Positions 28,074 to 38,774 of a stretch of 64,000 nucleotides of DNA are shown here, in pieces (the first letter of the stretch is position 1; every line of letters begins with the position of its first letter). The position numbers and the translations under genes were made by a program. The notes under the pieces were generated by a model, which saw only the letters and a list, made by a program, of their open reading frames with translations, searched no databases and was not told the DNA's origin. The DNA lies in assembly GCF_012933365.1 (NCBI RefSeq), contig NZ_JABBVZ010000008.1:1-64000 (forward strand), written 5' to 3'. Source of the DNA: Sulfobacillus harzensis. GTDB lineage: Bacteria > Bacillota > Sulfobacillia > Sulfobacillales > Sulfobacillaceae.

Positions 28074-30441
28074 GTTCATCCCCTTCCCAAAGCGACCGAT
28101 ATTCTTGGGCGCCAGTCGCGCCCTTTCGGCGCGCATACTCGGCCACTGATGCAGGACACACGTCCCGAAAATCGCAGCCACGGCAAGGGTTGCCCCGGGG
28201 ATCGGGGAGTGGGAGAAAGAGCCCCTGGTGCATCCGATCGCGGATTCCGCTTAAGAGATGCTCTACCTTTTCCTTGAGAGCCTCAGGGTCATCCACCTCT
28301 AAAACCCGATGCTGATATCCCGCCATCTGGCTCACGCCGAACAGTTCTGCTCTGAGAGGCCGTTGATACCGCTCATAGACTGCCAGCCAGTAAAGCGCCA
28401 ACTGTAGGTGAGCGGGATGGATACGCGATGGATTGACCAGATGGCCGGTTTTGTAGTCAATCACGCGCATGCTGCCATCGGGAAGAAAGTCCAGTCGATC
28501 AATACGGCCCGTCATGGGGACAATCAAATCCCAGTTCAAGGTGACCTCTACCTCCGACGTGCCCGTGGGATCCCATCCATCGCGCAGAAAGGCCTCATAG
28601 AGTTCCGACTCCAAGCGGTCCCGCTGGTAGCGGCGATGAAACTCGGCCACACCTGGAGGAGCGGGATTGTCGTCCATGGCCTGCTGAACCGCTTGAGCGA
28701 CGGTGGTCCGCGTCAGCGCGCCGCGTTGGCGGACGAGAATTTCCAACGCCCGGTGCGCCCATTGGCCCGCGAGCCGCGGATCCACCTCCACCCCACTCTC
28801 CTGACGAGCCCGCGCCCCTATCAGCCGCGACAAAAGAAAGCTGGTTGGGCAACGTCCGAACTCTTCGAGGGCCGAGGCCGAAAAACGGGTTGGAATCAAT
28901 TCCGCAACCGCGTCACCGGACACGACCCCCTGGTAGGCCGTAAATCGGGCTTCTTCCCGCCAATCGCGGTACCAAGCCCTGACCCGATCGGAAGCGCGTC
29001 GATCATCGGGTTGTCCTCGCCAATCCGAGTCCTCGGGCATCTGGCCTACCATCCACCAACACTGGATTCCGGAATCCTCTTTCAGCGCTTGCAGCAGCAG
29101 CGCGTCAACACTCTCCGGCCAGGAGTCAGGCAGCCAGTCCCGAAGAGCTTTCTCATGGTCAAAGGGGCTATGATGCCGGGGTCTGGGGACCGGTCCACGG
29201 CCCGCAATTGCCAGCACAGCCGACGGCACCCAAACCGCTTCCTCAAATGGCATAATCGGAAGGTCTCGGGCCTGCGAAAATACTAGCTGGCCAAGCGCCT
29301 CAAAAAGCGATTCGGCCGATACGGGTACCCCCCATGTGTCGTACAGGGCCAGGCACTTAGCCTCTTCAGCAAGAAAGGTCCATGCGCTGTCGTGGCGCGC
29401 CAGGTCTTCCATACACCGGATGACCTGCTGCCAATCACGGCATTGGAGAAGCTCATCGGCCAAAACGGTGGGGAGTTCGACAGCCCATCCAAGTGCTGGG
29501 GCGACCATTTCCCAATAGTTGCGTTCGCCGCCGGTGGCCCGTCCTAGCGACAGGCGTAGCAGAAGCTCCCAGTGCGCTTTCGCTTCCGGCGGTTGGGCAA
29601 CCGGTTGGGCAATGAGATGGGCCTCAGCAAAAGCCCTGGCGATGGGACGGATATCACGGGCATCGCTTACCGCGACCACCACGTCGTCGACCCCAACCCC
29701 GCGTTCGATCATGACCCGAGCCACGCCCCGAAACGCATCCCCGGGCACCATTTCAAACGCCCGCTTGGGCCCTGGTTGGGACAGCATCTCGATCCGTCCT
29801 GAAAAGCGTTTGACCCGTTCATTACTGATGCCATCCCACAGTGGGCTGAGCGCCCACAATTCCACCGGGACGCGTCGGCTCCATTCTCGGATTAATGCCC
29901 ATAACGGTCGGGCAATTCGGTTAAACCCGTATAGGAAAACGATGCCATCGGCTGCCGTAGGCACTTTGGCACTCCGAGCGGCATACTCATACATGCGGAG
30001 TTCATCCCAGGCTGACCCCGAAAGGCGCTCGTCGACATGTCGCCACAAGGCGTCCCACGGCAACGTATCGTCCGGATGCGCGCGAAAGGGCGGCATACCT
30101 TGCTGTCGACCCTGTCGCACAACCGTCAACGCGGTCCGCGTCAACCCAGGTACGGCTTGGTGTCGGCTGTCAAGCACATCGTCGGGAATGGCGTGCGACA
30201 ACATTTCCCATGCTCCCTGGGGAAGGCGCATGATATGCTGAGGAAGGACTTGTTCCAGCCGATCGTCTAAAGCCCTAATGGGCGGTCCGTCGCCGACACG
30301 CGAGCCCAAGGACGCGGCGAGCGGCCGCGAAGGAACCAGCACCACGCTGGCGCGGGCGATGGGTTCGGGAAGAGTCCGCATGCGGTTCCAAAAATGTTGA
30401 TGCACGTTGGACAATAACCCTTGGTAGCATAACAATGGCAC
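28060..30441 (-). CDS. AddB-like PD-(D/E)XK nuclease subunit
   Basis: A protein of about 793 residues. The C-terminal third has a RecB/Cas4-type nuclease: FGRCPTSFLLSRL (first iron-sulfur Cys), RIDRLDFLPDGSMRVIDYKTG (catalytic D and DYK), and CRGCDFRDVC (last three Cys). The N-terminal part has the degenerate helicase fold of AddB but no Walker A motif. With the upstream-overlapping helicase it likely forms an end-processing complex for double-strand break repair. A GTG start lies 9 bases after GGAGG; the HAD gene diverges 66 bases away. Confidence 0.82.
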   Translation of the reverse strand: MPLLCYQGLLSNVHQHFWNRMRTLPEPIARASVVLVPSRPLAASLGSRVGDGPPIRALDDRLEQVLPQHIMRLPQGAWEMLSHAIPDDVLDSRHQAVPGLTRTALTVVRQGRQQGMPPFRAHPDDTLPWDALWRHVDERLSGSAWDELRMYEYAARSAKVPTAADGIVFLYGFNRIARPLWALIREWSRRVPVELWALSPLWDGISNERVKRFSGRIEMLSQPGPKRAFEMVPGDAFRGVARVMIERGVGVDDVVVAVSDARDIRPIARAFAEAHLIAQPVAQPPEAKAHWELLLRLSLGRATGGERNYWEMVAPALGWAVELPTVLADELLQCRDWQQVIRCMEDLARHDSAWTFLAEEAKCLALYDTWGVPVSAESLFEALGQLVFSQARDLPIMPFEEAVWVPSAVLAIAGRGPVPRPRHHSPFDHEKALRDWLPDSWPESVDALLLQALKEDSGIQCWWMVGQMPEDSDWRGQPDDRRASDRVRAWYRDWREEARFTAYQGVVSGDAVAELIPTRFSASALEEFGRCPTSFLLSRLIGARARQESGVEVDPRLAGQWAHRALEILVRQRGALTRTTVAQAVQQAMDDNPAPPGVAEFHRRYQRDRLESELYEAFLRDGWDPTGTSEVEVTLNWDLIVPMTGRIDRLDFLPDGSMRVIDYKTGHLVNPSRIHPAHLQLALYWLAVYERYQRPLRAELFGVSQMAGYQHRVLEVDDPEALKEKVEHLLSGIRDRMHQGLFLPLPDPRGNPCRGCDFRDVCPASVAEYARRKGATGAQEYRSLWEGDEHGND

Positions 30442-30507
30442 GAAATGAAACCTCCATGCACCCATTCGCGAATTCGGCGGGATTTCCCTGCCTTGGAGGT
30501 GGGCGAA

Positions 30508-31332
30508 ATGATACGAGCAATCACCTGTGATTTGGACGGCACGTTGTTGGACCACGAGGCCCGCATTCGTCCCAAATCGGCGCAAGCCCTGGTAGAGTTG
30601 TCCCGTCAGGGCGTGATGGTGATCCTGGCAAGCGGCCGCAGTTGGCGCACCGTGCTGCGCATTCAGCGCGCCCTAGGCCTGGTCGGTCCCATCATCACCC
30701 ATAACGGCGCGTATGGGTATGACTCCGCCCAACAACGAGAATGGTATCGCCATGGAGTGCCGGCTTCCCGAGCGCGCCAATTTGTATCGTGGGCGGATGA
30801 GGTTCAGGTGATGGTGCGCTGTTATCTCGGAGCTCACCAGCCAGTCGTGTACAATCGGTTCGATCTCGCGCACCAACTATGTTGGATGAGACCTGAAGAT
30901 CGGCTGATCCCCAATTTGGCGGACAGCTTAAGTACCGATCCTCTTGAAATTTTTCTGTCGGGTCTTGATGCGGTCGACCAGTTCATTGCCCGATTTGGCA
31001 TGCGGGGCGATGATTACGAGCTTACGGTGTTTCCTCACGTCGGATATCGTGAAGTCAACATTTGCGCTCCACGCGTCGACAAGGTGGAGGCGCTGGAAGA
31101 GCTATGCCGTCTATGGGACATTAACCCTCGCGATGTCTTGGCTTTGGGCGATGGCGCCAACGATGTACGCATGCTCGCTTGGGCTGGTCGAGCAGTGGCG
31201 ATCGGAGACGGCAATCCATTGGCCCAAGCCGAAGCCGACTTTGTCACCAGCCGAGGTAATCCTGAGCCCGTGTTGGAAGGCCTCTTATGGGCCCTTCCCC
31301 GTTATCTGTCGCTTCCGCTGAGCAGCGCCTGA
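30508..31332 (+). CDS. HAD-family (Cof-type) phosphatase
   Basis: A 274-residue protein with HAD motif I CDLDGTLLD, motif II ILASGR, and motif IV LALGDGANDVRMLAWAG. A C2-type cap is inserted between motifs. Cof-type enzymes dephosphorylate sugar phosphates and similar metabolites; substrate unknown. GGAGG lies 8 bases before the ATG. It overlaps the convergent hutH by 31 bases. Confidence 0.9.
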   Translation: MIRAITCDLDGTLLDHEARIRPKSAQALVELSRQGVMVILASGRSWRTVLRIQRALGLVGPIITHNGAYGYDSAQQREWYRHGVPASRARQFVSWADEVQVMVRCYLGAHQPVVYNRFDLAHQLCWMRPEDRLIPNLADSLSTDPLEIFLSGLDAVDQFIARFGMRGDDYELTVFPHVGYREVNICAPRVDKVEALEELCRLWDINPRDVLALGDGANDVRMLAWAGRAVAIGDGNPLAQAEADFVTSRGNPEPVLEGLLWALPRYLSLPLSSA

Positions 31333-32831
31333 GTCAAGGCCATGCCGGCGTCGCTTAAGAGCGCTTGCGCCATGCGCTCGATATCGGGAGCCAATACGCG
31401 GTCCTCATCCCAGGGCGCGACAAACTGCCGCACAAACCCATAGATGGCCTGGCCGGCCGGGGATAGCAACTCGGGTCCCAGCAAATCGGCGGCCTGCGCC
31501 CCTGCGATGAGCTCGATGGCTAGAACATGCTGCACGTTGGCCAGGATGACAAGTGCTTTCCGCCCAGCCGTGGTACCCATGGACACGTGATCTTCCTGAT
31601 TGGCGGATGTCGGGATGGAGTCCACGCTGCTGGGATGGGCCCACACTTTGTTCTCGGATACCAAACTGGCCGCCGTATATTGAGCCAGCATCATACCCGA
31701 ATGGAGCCCACCCTGATTCACCAAAAAAGGCGGAAGACCGGATAACGCCGGGTTAACCATACGTTCCGTGCGACGTTCGCTGATGTTGGCCCATTCCGCC
31801 AATAAAATGCCCAGATAATCCAATACCACCGCCAGCGGTTGGCCATGGAAATTGCCCGCCGACACGACCTCGTCTATCTCCGGAAAGAATAGCGGATTGT
31901 CGGTAGCACTATTAATTTCTCGCTCCACGACCCCACCCACATGCGTGAGGCCCTCTCGGCTGGCGCCATGCACTTGTGGCATACAGCGAAGCGAGTAGGC
32001 ATCCTGAACCCTAAGCTCCCCGGGCTCGGTGGTCAAGCGGCTCCCCTCCAGCAGCTGGCGGAGATTTTGGGCGCTCGTGATCAATCCCGGATGCGGCCGC
32101 ACGTCAAATACCTGAGGCATGAAAGCCTTGGGGATGCCGCGTAAGACTTGCAACGACAACGAGCCGGCAATATCAGCCCAGTCTGCCAAAGTTCGGGCCC
32201 TTTTGACTAGCAGCGCACCCATGGCGCCCATGGCCTGCGTTCCGTTAATCAGCGCCAGTCCTTCTTTGGCCTCGAGAACCAAGGGGGTCAGCCCAGCCGC
32301 GCGAAGAGCTTCGTCTCCCGCCATTTGCCGACCGTCGAACCAGGCCTGCCCCTCGCCCACCAGTACCAGTGCCAAATGAGCCAGAGGCGCCAGGTCGCCA
32401 CTCGCTCCCACGGATCCCTGCGACGGGATGATGGGCGTCACTCCACGATTCAAGAAGTCTAGCAAGCGTTCCACCACTACCGGTCGAACCCCGGAATTTC
32501 CCCGTGCCAGAGCATTGGCTCGCAACAGCAGCATGGCTCGGGCCACATCCTCTGGAAAAGGACGACCCACCCCAGCCGCATGGCTGCGGATTAAATTTAG
32601 CTGCAATTGAGCGCGATCCCCGTCTTCGATGACCACATCACTAAATCGGCCAAAGCCGGTGGTCACGCCGTAGATGCGACGCCCTTCATCTAAATAACGC
32701 GTTACCATAGAGCGAGAGGCCGCCAGCTTTGTGGCGGCCTCTCGAGTCAGGCTAACCGGTTGATGATGGACGGCCACTTGATAGACCGCATCAATTGCGA
32801 GATGTTCCCCCGTTAACGCAACAAATTCCAC
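31302..32831 (-). CDS. hutH: Histidine ammonia-lyase
   Basis: The 509-residue protein converts histidine to urocanate. The GSVGASGDLAPLAH block contains the Ala-Ser-Gly triad (about 143-145) that forms the MIO electrophile; YGVTTGFGRFSD and the NQEDHVSMG segment also match histidine lyases. No other hut gene is nearby, so the downstream pathway is elsewhere or absent. The GTG start has GAGGGG 7 bases upstream. Confidence 0.93.
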   Translation of the reverse strand: MEFVALTGEHLAIDAVYQVAVHHQPVSLTREAATKLAASRSMVTRYLDEGRRIYGVTTGFGRFSDVVIEDGDRAQLQLNLIRSHAAGVGRPFPEDVARAMLLLRANALARGNSGVRPVVVERLLDFLNRGVTPIIPSQGSVGASGDLAPLAHLALVLVGEGQAWFDGRQMAGDEALRAAGLTPLVLEAKEGLALINGTQAMGAMGALLVKRARTLADWADIAGSLSLQVLRGIPKAFMPQVFDVRPHPGLITSAQNLRQLLEGSRLTTEPGELRVQDAYSLRCMPQVHGASREGLTHVGGVVEREINSATDNPLFFPEIDEVVSAGNFHGQPLAVVLDYLGILLAEWANISERRTERMVNPALSGLPPFLVNQGGLHSGMMLAQYTAASLVSENKVWAHPSSVDSIPTSANQEDHVSMGTTAGRKALVILANVQHVLAIELIAGAQAADLLGPELLSPAGQAIYGFVRQFVAPWDEDRVLAPDIERMAQALLSDAGMALTQALLSGSDR

Positions 32832-32846
32832 CCTGCATCCCCTCTC

Positions 32847-34145
32847 TTATGACCCGCCTTGATGTGTTAATGGCTTTACCAGGGAAACCGCCCGACTTTC
32901 CTCCCGTAAGTGGTCCCGGCGCGCTGCCTCGATATCGTCGAGGGTTACCGACTCTAACATCTCCGGGATAAGACTTAAATCGACGCCACGGAAGTAATAC
33001 GCATTGAACGCGTACGCTAAATCTTCCAGATTCTCGAACAGTCCGACAAACTCACCGAGCTCCTTGCGCTTTAAGCGAGCCAAGTCGTCAACGTTGAACG
33101 GCTCCGTGGCTAGGCGTTCGAGCAACACCGCTTCTAGCTTTTCGGGATCGGGCGTCTCGCCCCCCAAGGCACTCATGGCATACGCCTCCGCGCTGCTGTA
33201 GTGGGCAGAAAAGCGCTCATTGATGAGTCCTGCCTGATATAAATCATTAAAGAGTCGGGAACTCGGTCCCAACAGGAGCGACCACATCAGCCCCATCACG
33301 ATATCCCGGCGCAAGAGCTCCGCTCCCCGAAGACCGGCTGGATCCTTATATCCCATGAGAAAAAGCGGCGCAGCCACTGGCATGTTCTTCTCGATGCGCT
33401 TGTCCTGAACGGCACGCGGCTCCTCCGGAAATAGGCGTCCGATGGAACCGCTCGGTTTCAGCTGACGCGATGCTTCCAGTTGTGCCAGATGATCGATAAT
33501 GTGGCGCGGCTCCACGTCGCCGGCAACAAAGAATACCATGTTACTCGGGTGGTAGAAGGTCTGATAGCAGACATAAAGGTCATCGGGCGTAATCGTCCGG
33601 ATGGATTCCACGCTGCCCGCAATGTCGAGCCGCACCGGGTTCTTTTGATAGAGCGCTTGCATCAGGTTGGAATGCAGGCGATCGCCCGGCATATCAAGAT
33701 ACATGCGAATCTCCTGCTCGATGATGCCCTTTTCCTTCTCCACATTCTCGGGGGTGAAATAGGGCTCTTCGACCAATCGTACCAGCGTTTCCAGACAGGC
33801 ATCGATTTCAGAGGTGGCAGAAAACAGAAATGTAGTCGACGTATACTCGGTATAGGCGTTGGTGTACGCACCCAATTCGGCAAAGCGCTCGAATACATCC
33901 CGACCTTCCGGCTTCTCGTACATTTTGTGCTCAAGAAAGTGGGCAATGCCGTCTGGCACATGCACCTCCTGGCCGGTGTCGGGGCGACGGAAATGGCTAT
34001 CGATCGACCCATAATGGGTGGCATAGGTGGCGTACGTCTTCTTCATACCGGGCTTCGGCAACACGAAAATCGTCAACCCTGAATCCAATTGCTCACGTAC
34101 CGGTCGCTCGCCAATTTCCGCCCAGGTCAACGCCCTACTCTGCAT
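32847..34145 (-). CDS. M16-family zinc peptidase, catalytic subunit
   Basis: A 432-residue pitrilysin-family protein with the inverted zinc motif HFLEH (about 69-73) and the downstream Glu region. It is about half the size of insulin-degrading enzyme, as in bacterial two-subunit M16B/YmfH-type proteases. The gene starts 11 bases before the end of the other M16 gene and is probably translationally coupled. Possible targets are small peptides or exported proteins; the sequence shows no signal peptide. Confidence 0.9.
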   Translation of the reverse strand: MQSRALTWAEIGERPVREQLDSGLTIFVLPKPGMKKTYATYATHYGSIDSHFRRPDTGQEVHVPDGIAHFLEHKMYEKPEGRDVFERFAELGAYTNAYTEYTSTTFLFSATSEIDACLETLVRLVEEPYFTPENVEKEKGIIEQEIRMYLDMPGDRLHSNLMQALYQKNPVRLDIAGSVESIRTITPDDLYVCYQTFYHPSNMVFFVAGDVEPRHIIDHLAQLEASRQLKPSGSIGRLFPEEPRAVQDKRIEKNMPVAAPLFLMGYKDPAGLRGAELLRRDIVMGLMWSLLLGPSSRLFNDLYQAGLINERFSAHYSSAEAYAMSALGGETPDPEKLEAVLLERLATEPFNVDDLARLKRKELGEFVGLFENLEDLAYAFNAYYFRGVDLSLIPEMLESVTLDDIEAARRDHLREESRAVSLVKPLTHQGGS

Positions 34146-35433
34146 GCCCCTCCTCCTCGCTGGTCAGAAAGTAGACTGTATCCAACTCCACCCGCTGGGC
34201 GACCCGCACAATATCCTCGGGCCTCACCTGGCCGAGAGCCCGGATCATTTCCGGTCCGGACAGACCTCCGCCAATCAGAATCTGTTCCAATTGCCGCCCA
34301 ATGAGTTGTCCCGGACCATCCTCCTCCGACAGGATTTCATTCTCATAAGCTTTAAGCGTGAAACTCATCTCTTCCTGGCTGATGTGCCCTGAACGCATGG
34401 CAGAAACCTGTTCCTCAATGATGCGGCGCGCCGCCTCGTAGTCACGGAACTCGATCCCGGCGCCGATGATCATCAAGGCCAACGCGGGGTCGACCCGCGA
34501 ATACGCGTAATAGGCCAGACTGGCCCTTTCCCGCACATTGATAAAAAGTTTGGAATGTGAAAAACCGCCCAGAATGCCCGAGTACATCACAAGTGCCGGG
34601 TAGTCCGGATCTTTGGCCGTAATCTGGGTGCGATAGGCGAGATTAAGCTTGCCTTGACGCACATCCTGACGCTCAATGACGGTATGGCCCTGGTGCTGGC
34701 CCCGATACGGCTGAATGGTCGACACGTCGCGGCGGTAAGAACGCGACCAGCGCTGCGTAATGTGTTGATGAATCCGGTCGGCATCGACGTCTCCAACCAC
34801 CAGGAATACAAATGGGCTGGACTCGCGGCTCTCCGTCAGCAGCGTCACCAACTGGTCTGGGGTCACGGCATCCACCTCGGCGGGAGTGCCCAGTTTCTTT
34901 AATCCGAAGCGTTCGCCGTCGGCAACCAGTTCAATGAGCCGAGATAGCGCATATTGGCCCTTGTCGTTAATCAGCGCAGATATCTGCCGTTTCACTAAAA
35001 CTTTTTCCTGCTCCACCGCGTCCGTCGGAAAGGCGCCATCCACCAACCGAGGATGGTCAATCACTTCCGACAGGAAGTCTAGCGCGCTTATCACGGTGTC
35101 GGGCTTTCCCGGCAAATACTGGCCATCCACGACCGTGATGTGAAAGGACAACAGCTGTTTGTCACCGAGCTTCCCTACATCGGCACGAAAACTTGCGCCA
35201 TAGAGCGATTCCAACTGCTGCTCCATGATTCGACGCGTCGGCCACGCGCGGGTGCCACGCCTGAGCATGTGCGGCAAAATCGCGCCTTGGGCGCGATCGG
35301 ACACGGCCAACTCCCGAATCCAGGCGGCATAAATTGTGACTGTCTTGAAACGCTTAGTGGGGTAAACGTAGGACCCCATGCCCTGCTTCCATTCACCTAT
35401 GAAGGTATCCAGGTCCGTCTTTGACCAGGCCAC
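34135..35433 (-). CDS. M16-family peptidase-like subunit without zinc motif
   Basis: A 432-residue paralogue of the next gene, with the M16 fold and C-terminal blocks such as SLAYYAYSRVDPAL. The HxxEH position reads HMLRRG, so zinc ligands are missing and this is likely the non-catalytic half of a heterodimer, as in YmfF/YmfH of Bacillus. A GTG start follows AAGGGGG by 7 bases. ftsH lies upstream with a 44-base gap. Confidence 0.87.
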   Translation of the reverse strand: MAWSKTDLDTFIGEWKQGMGSYVYPTKRFKTVTIYAAWIRELAVSDRAQGAILPHMLRRGTRAWPTRRIMEQQLESLYGASFRADVGKLGDKQLLSFHITVVDGQYLPGKPDTVISALDFLSEVIDHPRLVDGAFPTDAVEQEKVLVKRQISALINDKGQYALSRLIELVADGERFGLKKLGTPAEVDAVTPDQLVTLLTESRESSPFVFLVVGDVDADRIHQHITQRWSRSYRRDVSTIQPYRGQHQGHTVIERQDVRQGKLNLAYRTQITAKDPDYPALVMYSGILGGFSHSKLFINVRERASLAYYAYSRVDPALALMIIGAGIEFRDYEAARRIIEEQVSAMRSGHISQEEMSFTLKAYENEILSEEDGPGQLIGRQLEQILIGGGLSGPEMIRALGQVRPEDIVRVAQRVELDTVYFLTSEEEGHAE

Positions 35434-35477
35434 ATCATCGCCCCCTTGGCTACTCTTCCCTCCAGGGCGCCGTCTTA

Positions 35478-37295
35478 CTACACGGTGACACCGCTGCCCC
35501 AGACAATTGCCTTTAACTCATCGGCCAACAGCGTTTCCTTTTCCATCAAGGCCAGTGCCAACCGATTGAGCGTGCTGCGATGCGTGCTGAGAATCTGCCG
35601 TGCCCGCTGGTATTGCTGCGTCACGATATCGCGCACCTCGCGGTCAATGGCGGATGCGACCTCTTCGCTGTAGTCGGGTTCGCGGGCAATATCCCGGCCC
35701 AAGAACACTTGGTCCTGACGCTGCCCATAGGTCATCGGTCCTAATTCCTCAGACATACCGTACTCAGTAATCATTTGCCGCACCATGGCGGTCGACTTTT
35801 CCAAGTCATTCTGAGCGCCGGTCGAAACCTCGCCGAACACCAATTCCTCAGCAGCTCGACCGCCAAGCGCCATGGCTACCTGATCCAAAATCTGCGAGCG
35901 GGTCACCAAATACCGATCCTCAATAGGCAAAGGCAAGGTATAGCCCATGGCCATGCCGCGAGGAATAATCGTCACCTTGTGCACTGGGTCGCCATGCTCT
36001 ACCAACATCCCCACCAAGGTGTGGCCCGACTCGTGGAACGCCACGGCACGCTTTTCCTTTTCCGAAATGGTCCGGCTCTTCTTTTGCGGCCCCGCCATCA
36101 CCCGCTCGGCGGCTTCCTCAAAATCCTTCAAGTGAATGGTGCGCTGGTGGGCCCGCGCGGCTAATAACGCCGCTTCATTGGCCAGATTGGCCAAGTCAGC
36201 CCCGGTATAACCGGGGGTGCGGCGGGCAATAAGCTCTAGGTCGACATCCGCATCCAAGGGCTTCCCACGGGTATGCACTTTCAAGATTTCCAGCCGTCCC
36301 TTGACGTCCGGACGATGCACCACAATCTGCCGGTCGAAGCGGCCGGGACGGAGGAGCGCAGGATCCAAGACATCGGGACGGTTGGTCGCCGCAATAACGA
36401 TGATGCCCTCATTAGGCCCAAAGCCATCCATCTCCACGAGCAACTGGTTCAAGGTCTGTTCACGCTCGTCGTGGCCGCCGCCGTATCCCGCTCCGCGCAT
36501 CCGCCCGACGGCGTCAATTTCGTCAATGAAGATGATGCATGGGGCATTCTTCTTGGCTTGGTCAAAGAGGTCGCGCACGCGGGAAGCTCCAACGCCAACG
36601 AACATTTCCACAAAATCGGAACCACTGTCGGAGAAGAAAGGCACCCCCGCTTCACCAGCCACCGCCCGCGCCAACAAGGTTTTACCCGTTCCGGGAGCGC
36701 CCGAGAGCAATATCCCTTTGGGAATCTTGGCACCCAATTCAAGATACTTTTTCGGATACCGTAGAAAATCGACCACTTCGGCCAACTCTTGCTTCTCTTC
36801 TTCCACACCCGCCACGTCGTCAAAGGTGACCCGACGGCGCTCATCCGCATTATGTAGTCGGGCCCGCGACCGACCAAACTGCATGACTCGGCCGCCGCCC
36901 CCTTGGGTTTGACTCAGGAAGAAGTACAGCATGAACAGGATAGCCAGCAGCGGCAAAAAGTTTGAGAGCAGAGACAGCCAGAACGATGTCGTGGCCGGGT
37001 GCGTAATACTGACGACGACGCGATCCTTAACCAAGGCATCGGCCAAGGATGCCGTTCCTCCCGTCGCGTAAACCGTCTGAAAGCTTTTATTACCGGTCGT
37101 CACCGCCGTCACCACATGGGTTTGGGGGTTAATATCCGCCTTCGCCACCTGACCGGTGCTGGCCAACGAGAGAAGACGGGAATAGGATACTTGGGCAACT
37201 CCACGGCCCGGCGCGCTGGTCAATTCCCAGAGCGTGGAAATCAGCAACAAGGCAAAAATCGCGGTCAGAATACCGCGTACCCACCGATTGGTCAT
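35478..37295 (-). CDS. ftsH: ATP-dependent zinc metalloprotease FtsH
   Basis: The 605-residue membrane AAA+ protease degrades membrane and regulatory proteins. Two N-terminal membrane segments (about 8-25 and 104-128) flank an extracytoplasmic domain. Walker A GAPGTGKT is at 199-206, the second-region-of-homology [18 protein letters not shown] is intact, and the zinc site HESGH is at 421-425. AAGGAG precedes the ATG. In Bacillus, hprT lies between tilS and ftsH; here tilS is next with only an 80-base gap. Confidence 0.97.
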   Translation of the reverse strand: MTNRWVRGILTAIFALLLISTLWELTSAPGRGVAQVSYSRLLSLASTGQVAKADINPQTHVVTAVTTGNKSFQTVYATGGTASLADALVKDRVVVSITHPATTSFWLSLLSNFLPLLAILFMLYFFLSQTQGGGGRVMQFGRSRARLHNADERRRVTFDDVAGVEEEKQELAEVVDFLRYPKKYLELGAKIPKGILLSGAPGTGKTLLARAVAGEAGVPFFSDSGSDFVEMFVGVGASRVRDLFDQAKKNAPCIIFIDEIDAVGRMRGAGYGGGHDEREQTLNQLLVEMDGFGPNEGIIVIAATNRPDVLDPALLRPGRFDRQIVVHRPDVKGRLEILKVHTRGKPLDADVDLELIARRTPGYTGADLANLANEAALLAARAHQRTIHLKDFEEAAERVMAGPQKKSRTISEKEKRAVAFHESGHTLVGMLVEHGDPVHKVTIIPRGMAMGYTLPLPIEDRYLVTRSQILDQVAMALGGRAAEELVFGEVSTGAQNDLEKSTAMVRQMITEYGMSEELGPMTYGQRQDQVFLGRDIAREPDYSEEVASAIDREVRDIVTQQYQRARQILSTHRSTLNRLALALMEKETLLADELKAIVWGSGVTV

Positions 37296-37375
37296 CTGGC
37301 TCTCCTTACCCCAAATTTGGCGAAAGAAATGTCGCTCTACATTATATCATACGCAATTTTTTTCGAGACCTCGCC

Positions 37376-38761
37376 CTACCTCGAGCGCTTGACCTGAAAG
37401 CCACTGGGAGCATCCACGCGCACCAGCCAAATGGTATCCCCGGGACGAAAGCGGGCGGCTTCCGCCACCCGAATGCCAGGCACGGCGAGAATCGGGCCAT
37501 TGTCGGGATGGCCCACCAAGACCGGCCATCGGGGCCGCAAATCGCGAGGAACTTTGGCGTCCACAAACATATCATGCAACTTTTTACTATGGCCGCCCAT
37601 CCCTAAAGGCTGCATCCGATCCCCGCGCCGCCACGCGCGCACCCAAAGGTCGGGCCACGCCCCGGAGATGGCGGTCCATCCCGGCGGCGCTTTCTCTGCT
37701 GGCACTTTCCGCGTGTGAATGCGAAATCCGGAGAAATTGGCCACAGTATCTGCCGACAGCTGCATCGGCCGACCCCATGCATCCGTTGTTGTCGGTTGTC
37801 CCGAGGAGACTTGGAGGCGCCCATCATTCCGGTGCTCAACTTGCCAACCACGTGGCCAGGAGGTTGATCCGGCCAGCGCTGCCTCCAGGTGCTGGTGTGA
37901 CAGTCGCAGCCCCTGCCGCTCTGCGAATCGCTCCAAAATCCGCAAGGTCCACGCCGTTGGCCAGCTTCGCCATTCGACATCTACCAGCAGGTGCTCTGAA
38001 TCCTCCCATACCTGCCCGCTCAACCACCGGTCCAATGCCGCATCCAGTCCCTCTTGCTGGCGTCGAGCATCTTCTGCCAACCGTGCCAATGCCTCGCTGG
38101 CCCGCGGATTCACCTCGGTTCGAATAATGGGCATAAGATGATGCCGAATGCGATTTCTCAACATGCCAGGATCCGAATTTGTGGGATCCTCGCGCCAAGG
38201 AATATTGTTGTCCTGCAGGTAGGCTTGCAATTGCTGTCGGGGCACATTGAGGAGGGGGCGCACAATCGGCCCGCGGGTAGGATGAATGCCTCCCAGCCCA
38301 CCGATGCCTGTTCCTACTAAAGCGCGCATCAATACGGTCTCCGCCTGGTCATCGCGTTGATGGGCGGTGGCCAGGCGCGCATCCTCACCCAACTCTCCAA
38401 GATGCTTCAGCAGGGCGGTGTATCGAGCGCGTCGGGCAGCCATCTCCATACTTTCGCCTGGTTGAGGGGTGGCGTCGACCGCGAGCACCGTGAGTCCGCA
38501 GCCGAACCGATGCATCAGGAAGTCCTTGAGCCAGTGGGCATCCTCCTGAGACTCCGGGCGCAACTGGTGGTTTACATGCACAGGACGAAGGTCAACATCG
38601 TGCTCCTCCTGGATGGCCACCAAGAGGGTAAAAAGCGCGAGCGAATCAATGCCACCGCTGACAGCGACCGCCAACGGAATCCCGGGCCTCCATAGGCTTC
38701 GAGCAATTTGCAAAAACTGGCGTTCGAGGGGATGTTTCATCATGGCTTGACTATAGACCAT
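37376..38761 (-). CDS. tilS: tRNA(Ile)-lysidine synthase
   Basis: The 461-residue enzyme makes lysidine at the wobble base of tRNA-Ile(CAU). The PP-loop AVSGGIDSLAL is at about 33-43, followed by HVNHQLRPES and TAHQRDDQAETVLMRALVGTG. The C-terminal TilS domain is present. It begins 13 bases after spoIIE with a weak ribosome site, so the exact start is uncertain (MMKHPLERQF is an alternative). Confidence 0.95.
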   Translation of the reverse strand: MVYSQAMMKHPLERQFLQIARSLWRPGIPLAVAVSGGIDSLALFTLLVAIQEEHDVDLRPVHVNHQLRPESQEDAHWLKDFLMHRFGCGLTVLAVDATPQPGESMEMAARRARYTALLKHLGELGEDARLATAHQRDDQAETVLMRALVGTGIGGLGGIHPTRGPIVRPLLNVPRQQLQAYLQDNNIPWREDPTNSDPGMLRNRIRHHLMPIIRTEVNPRASEALARLAEDARRQQEGLDAALDRWLSGQVWEDSEHLLVDVEWRSWPTAWTLRILERFAERQGLRLSHQHLEAALAGSTSWPRGWQVEHRNDGRLQVSSGQPTTTDAWGRPMQLSADTVANFSGFRIHTRKVPAEKAPPGWTAISGAWPDLWVRAWRRGDRMQPLGMGGHSKKLHDMFVDAKVPRDLRPRWPVLVGHPDNGPILAVPGIRVAEAARFRPGDTIWLVRVDAPSGFQVKRSR

Positions 38762-38774
38762 CTATCCCACAAAT

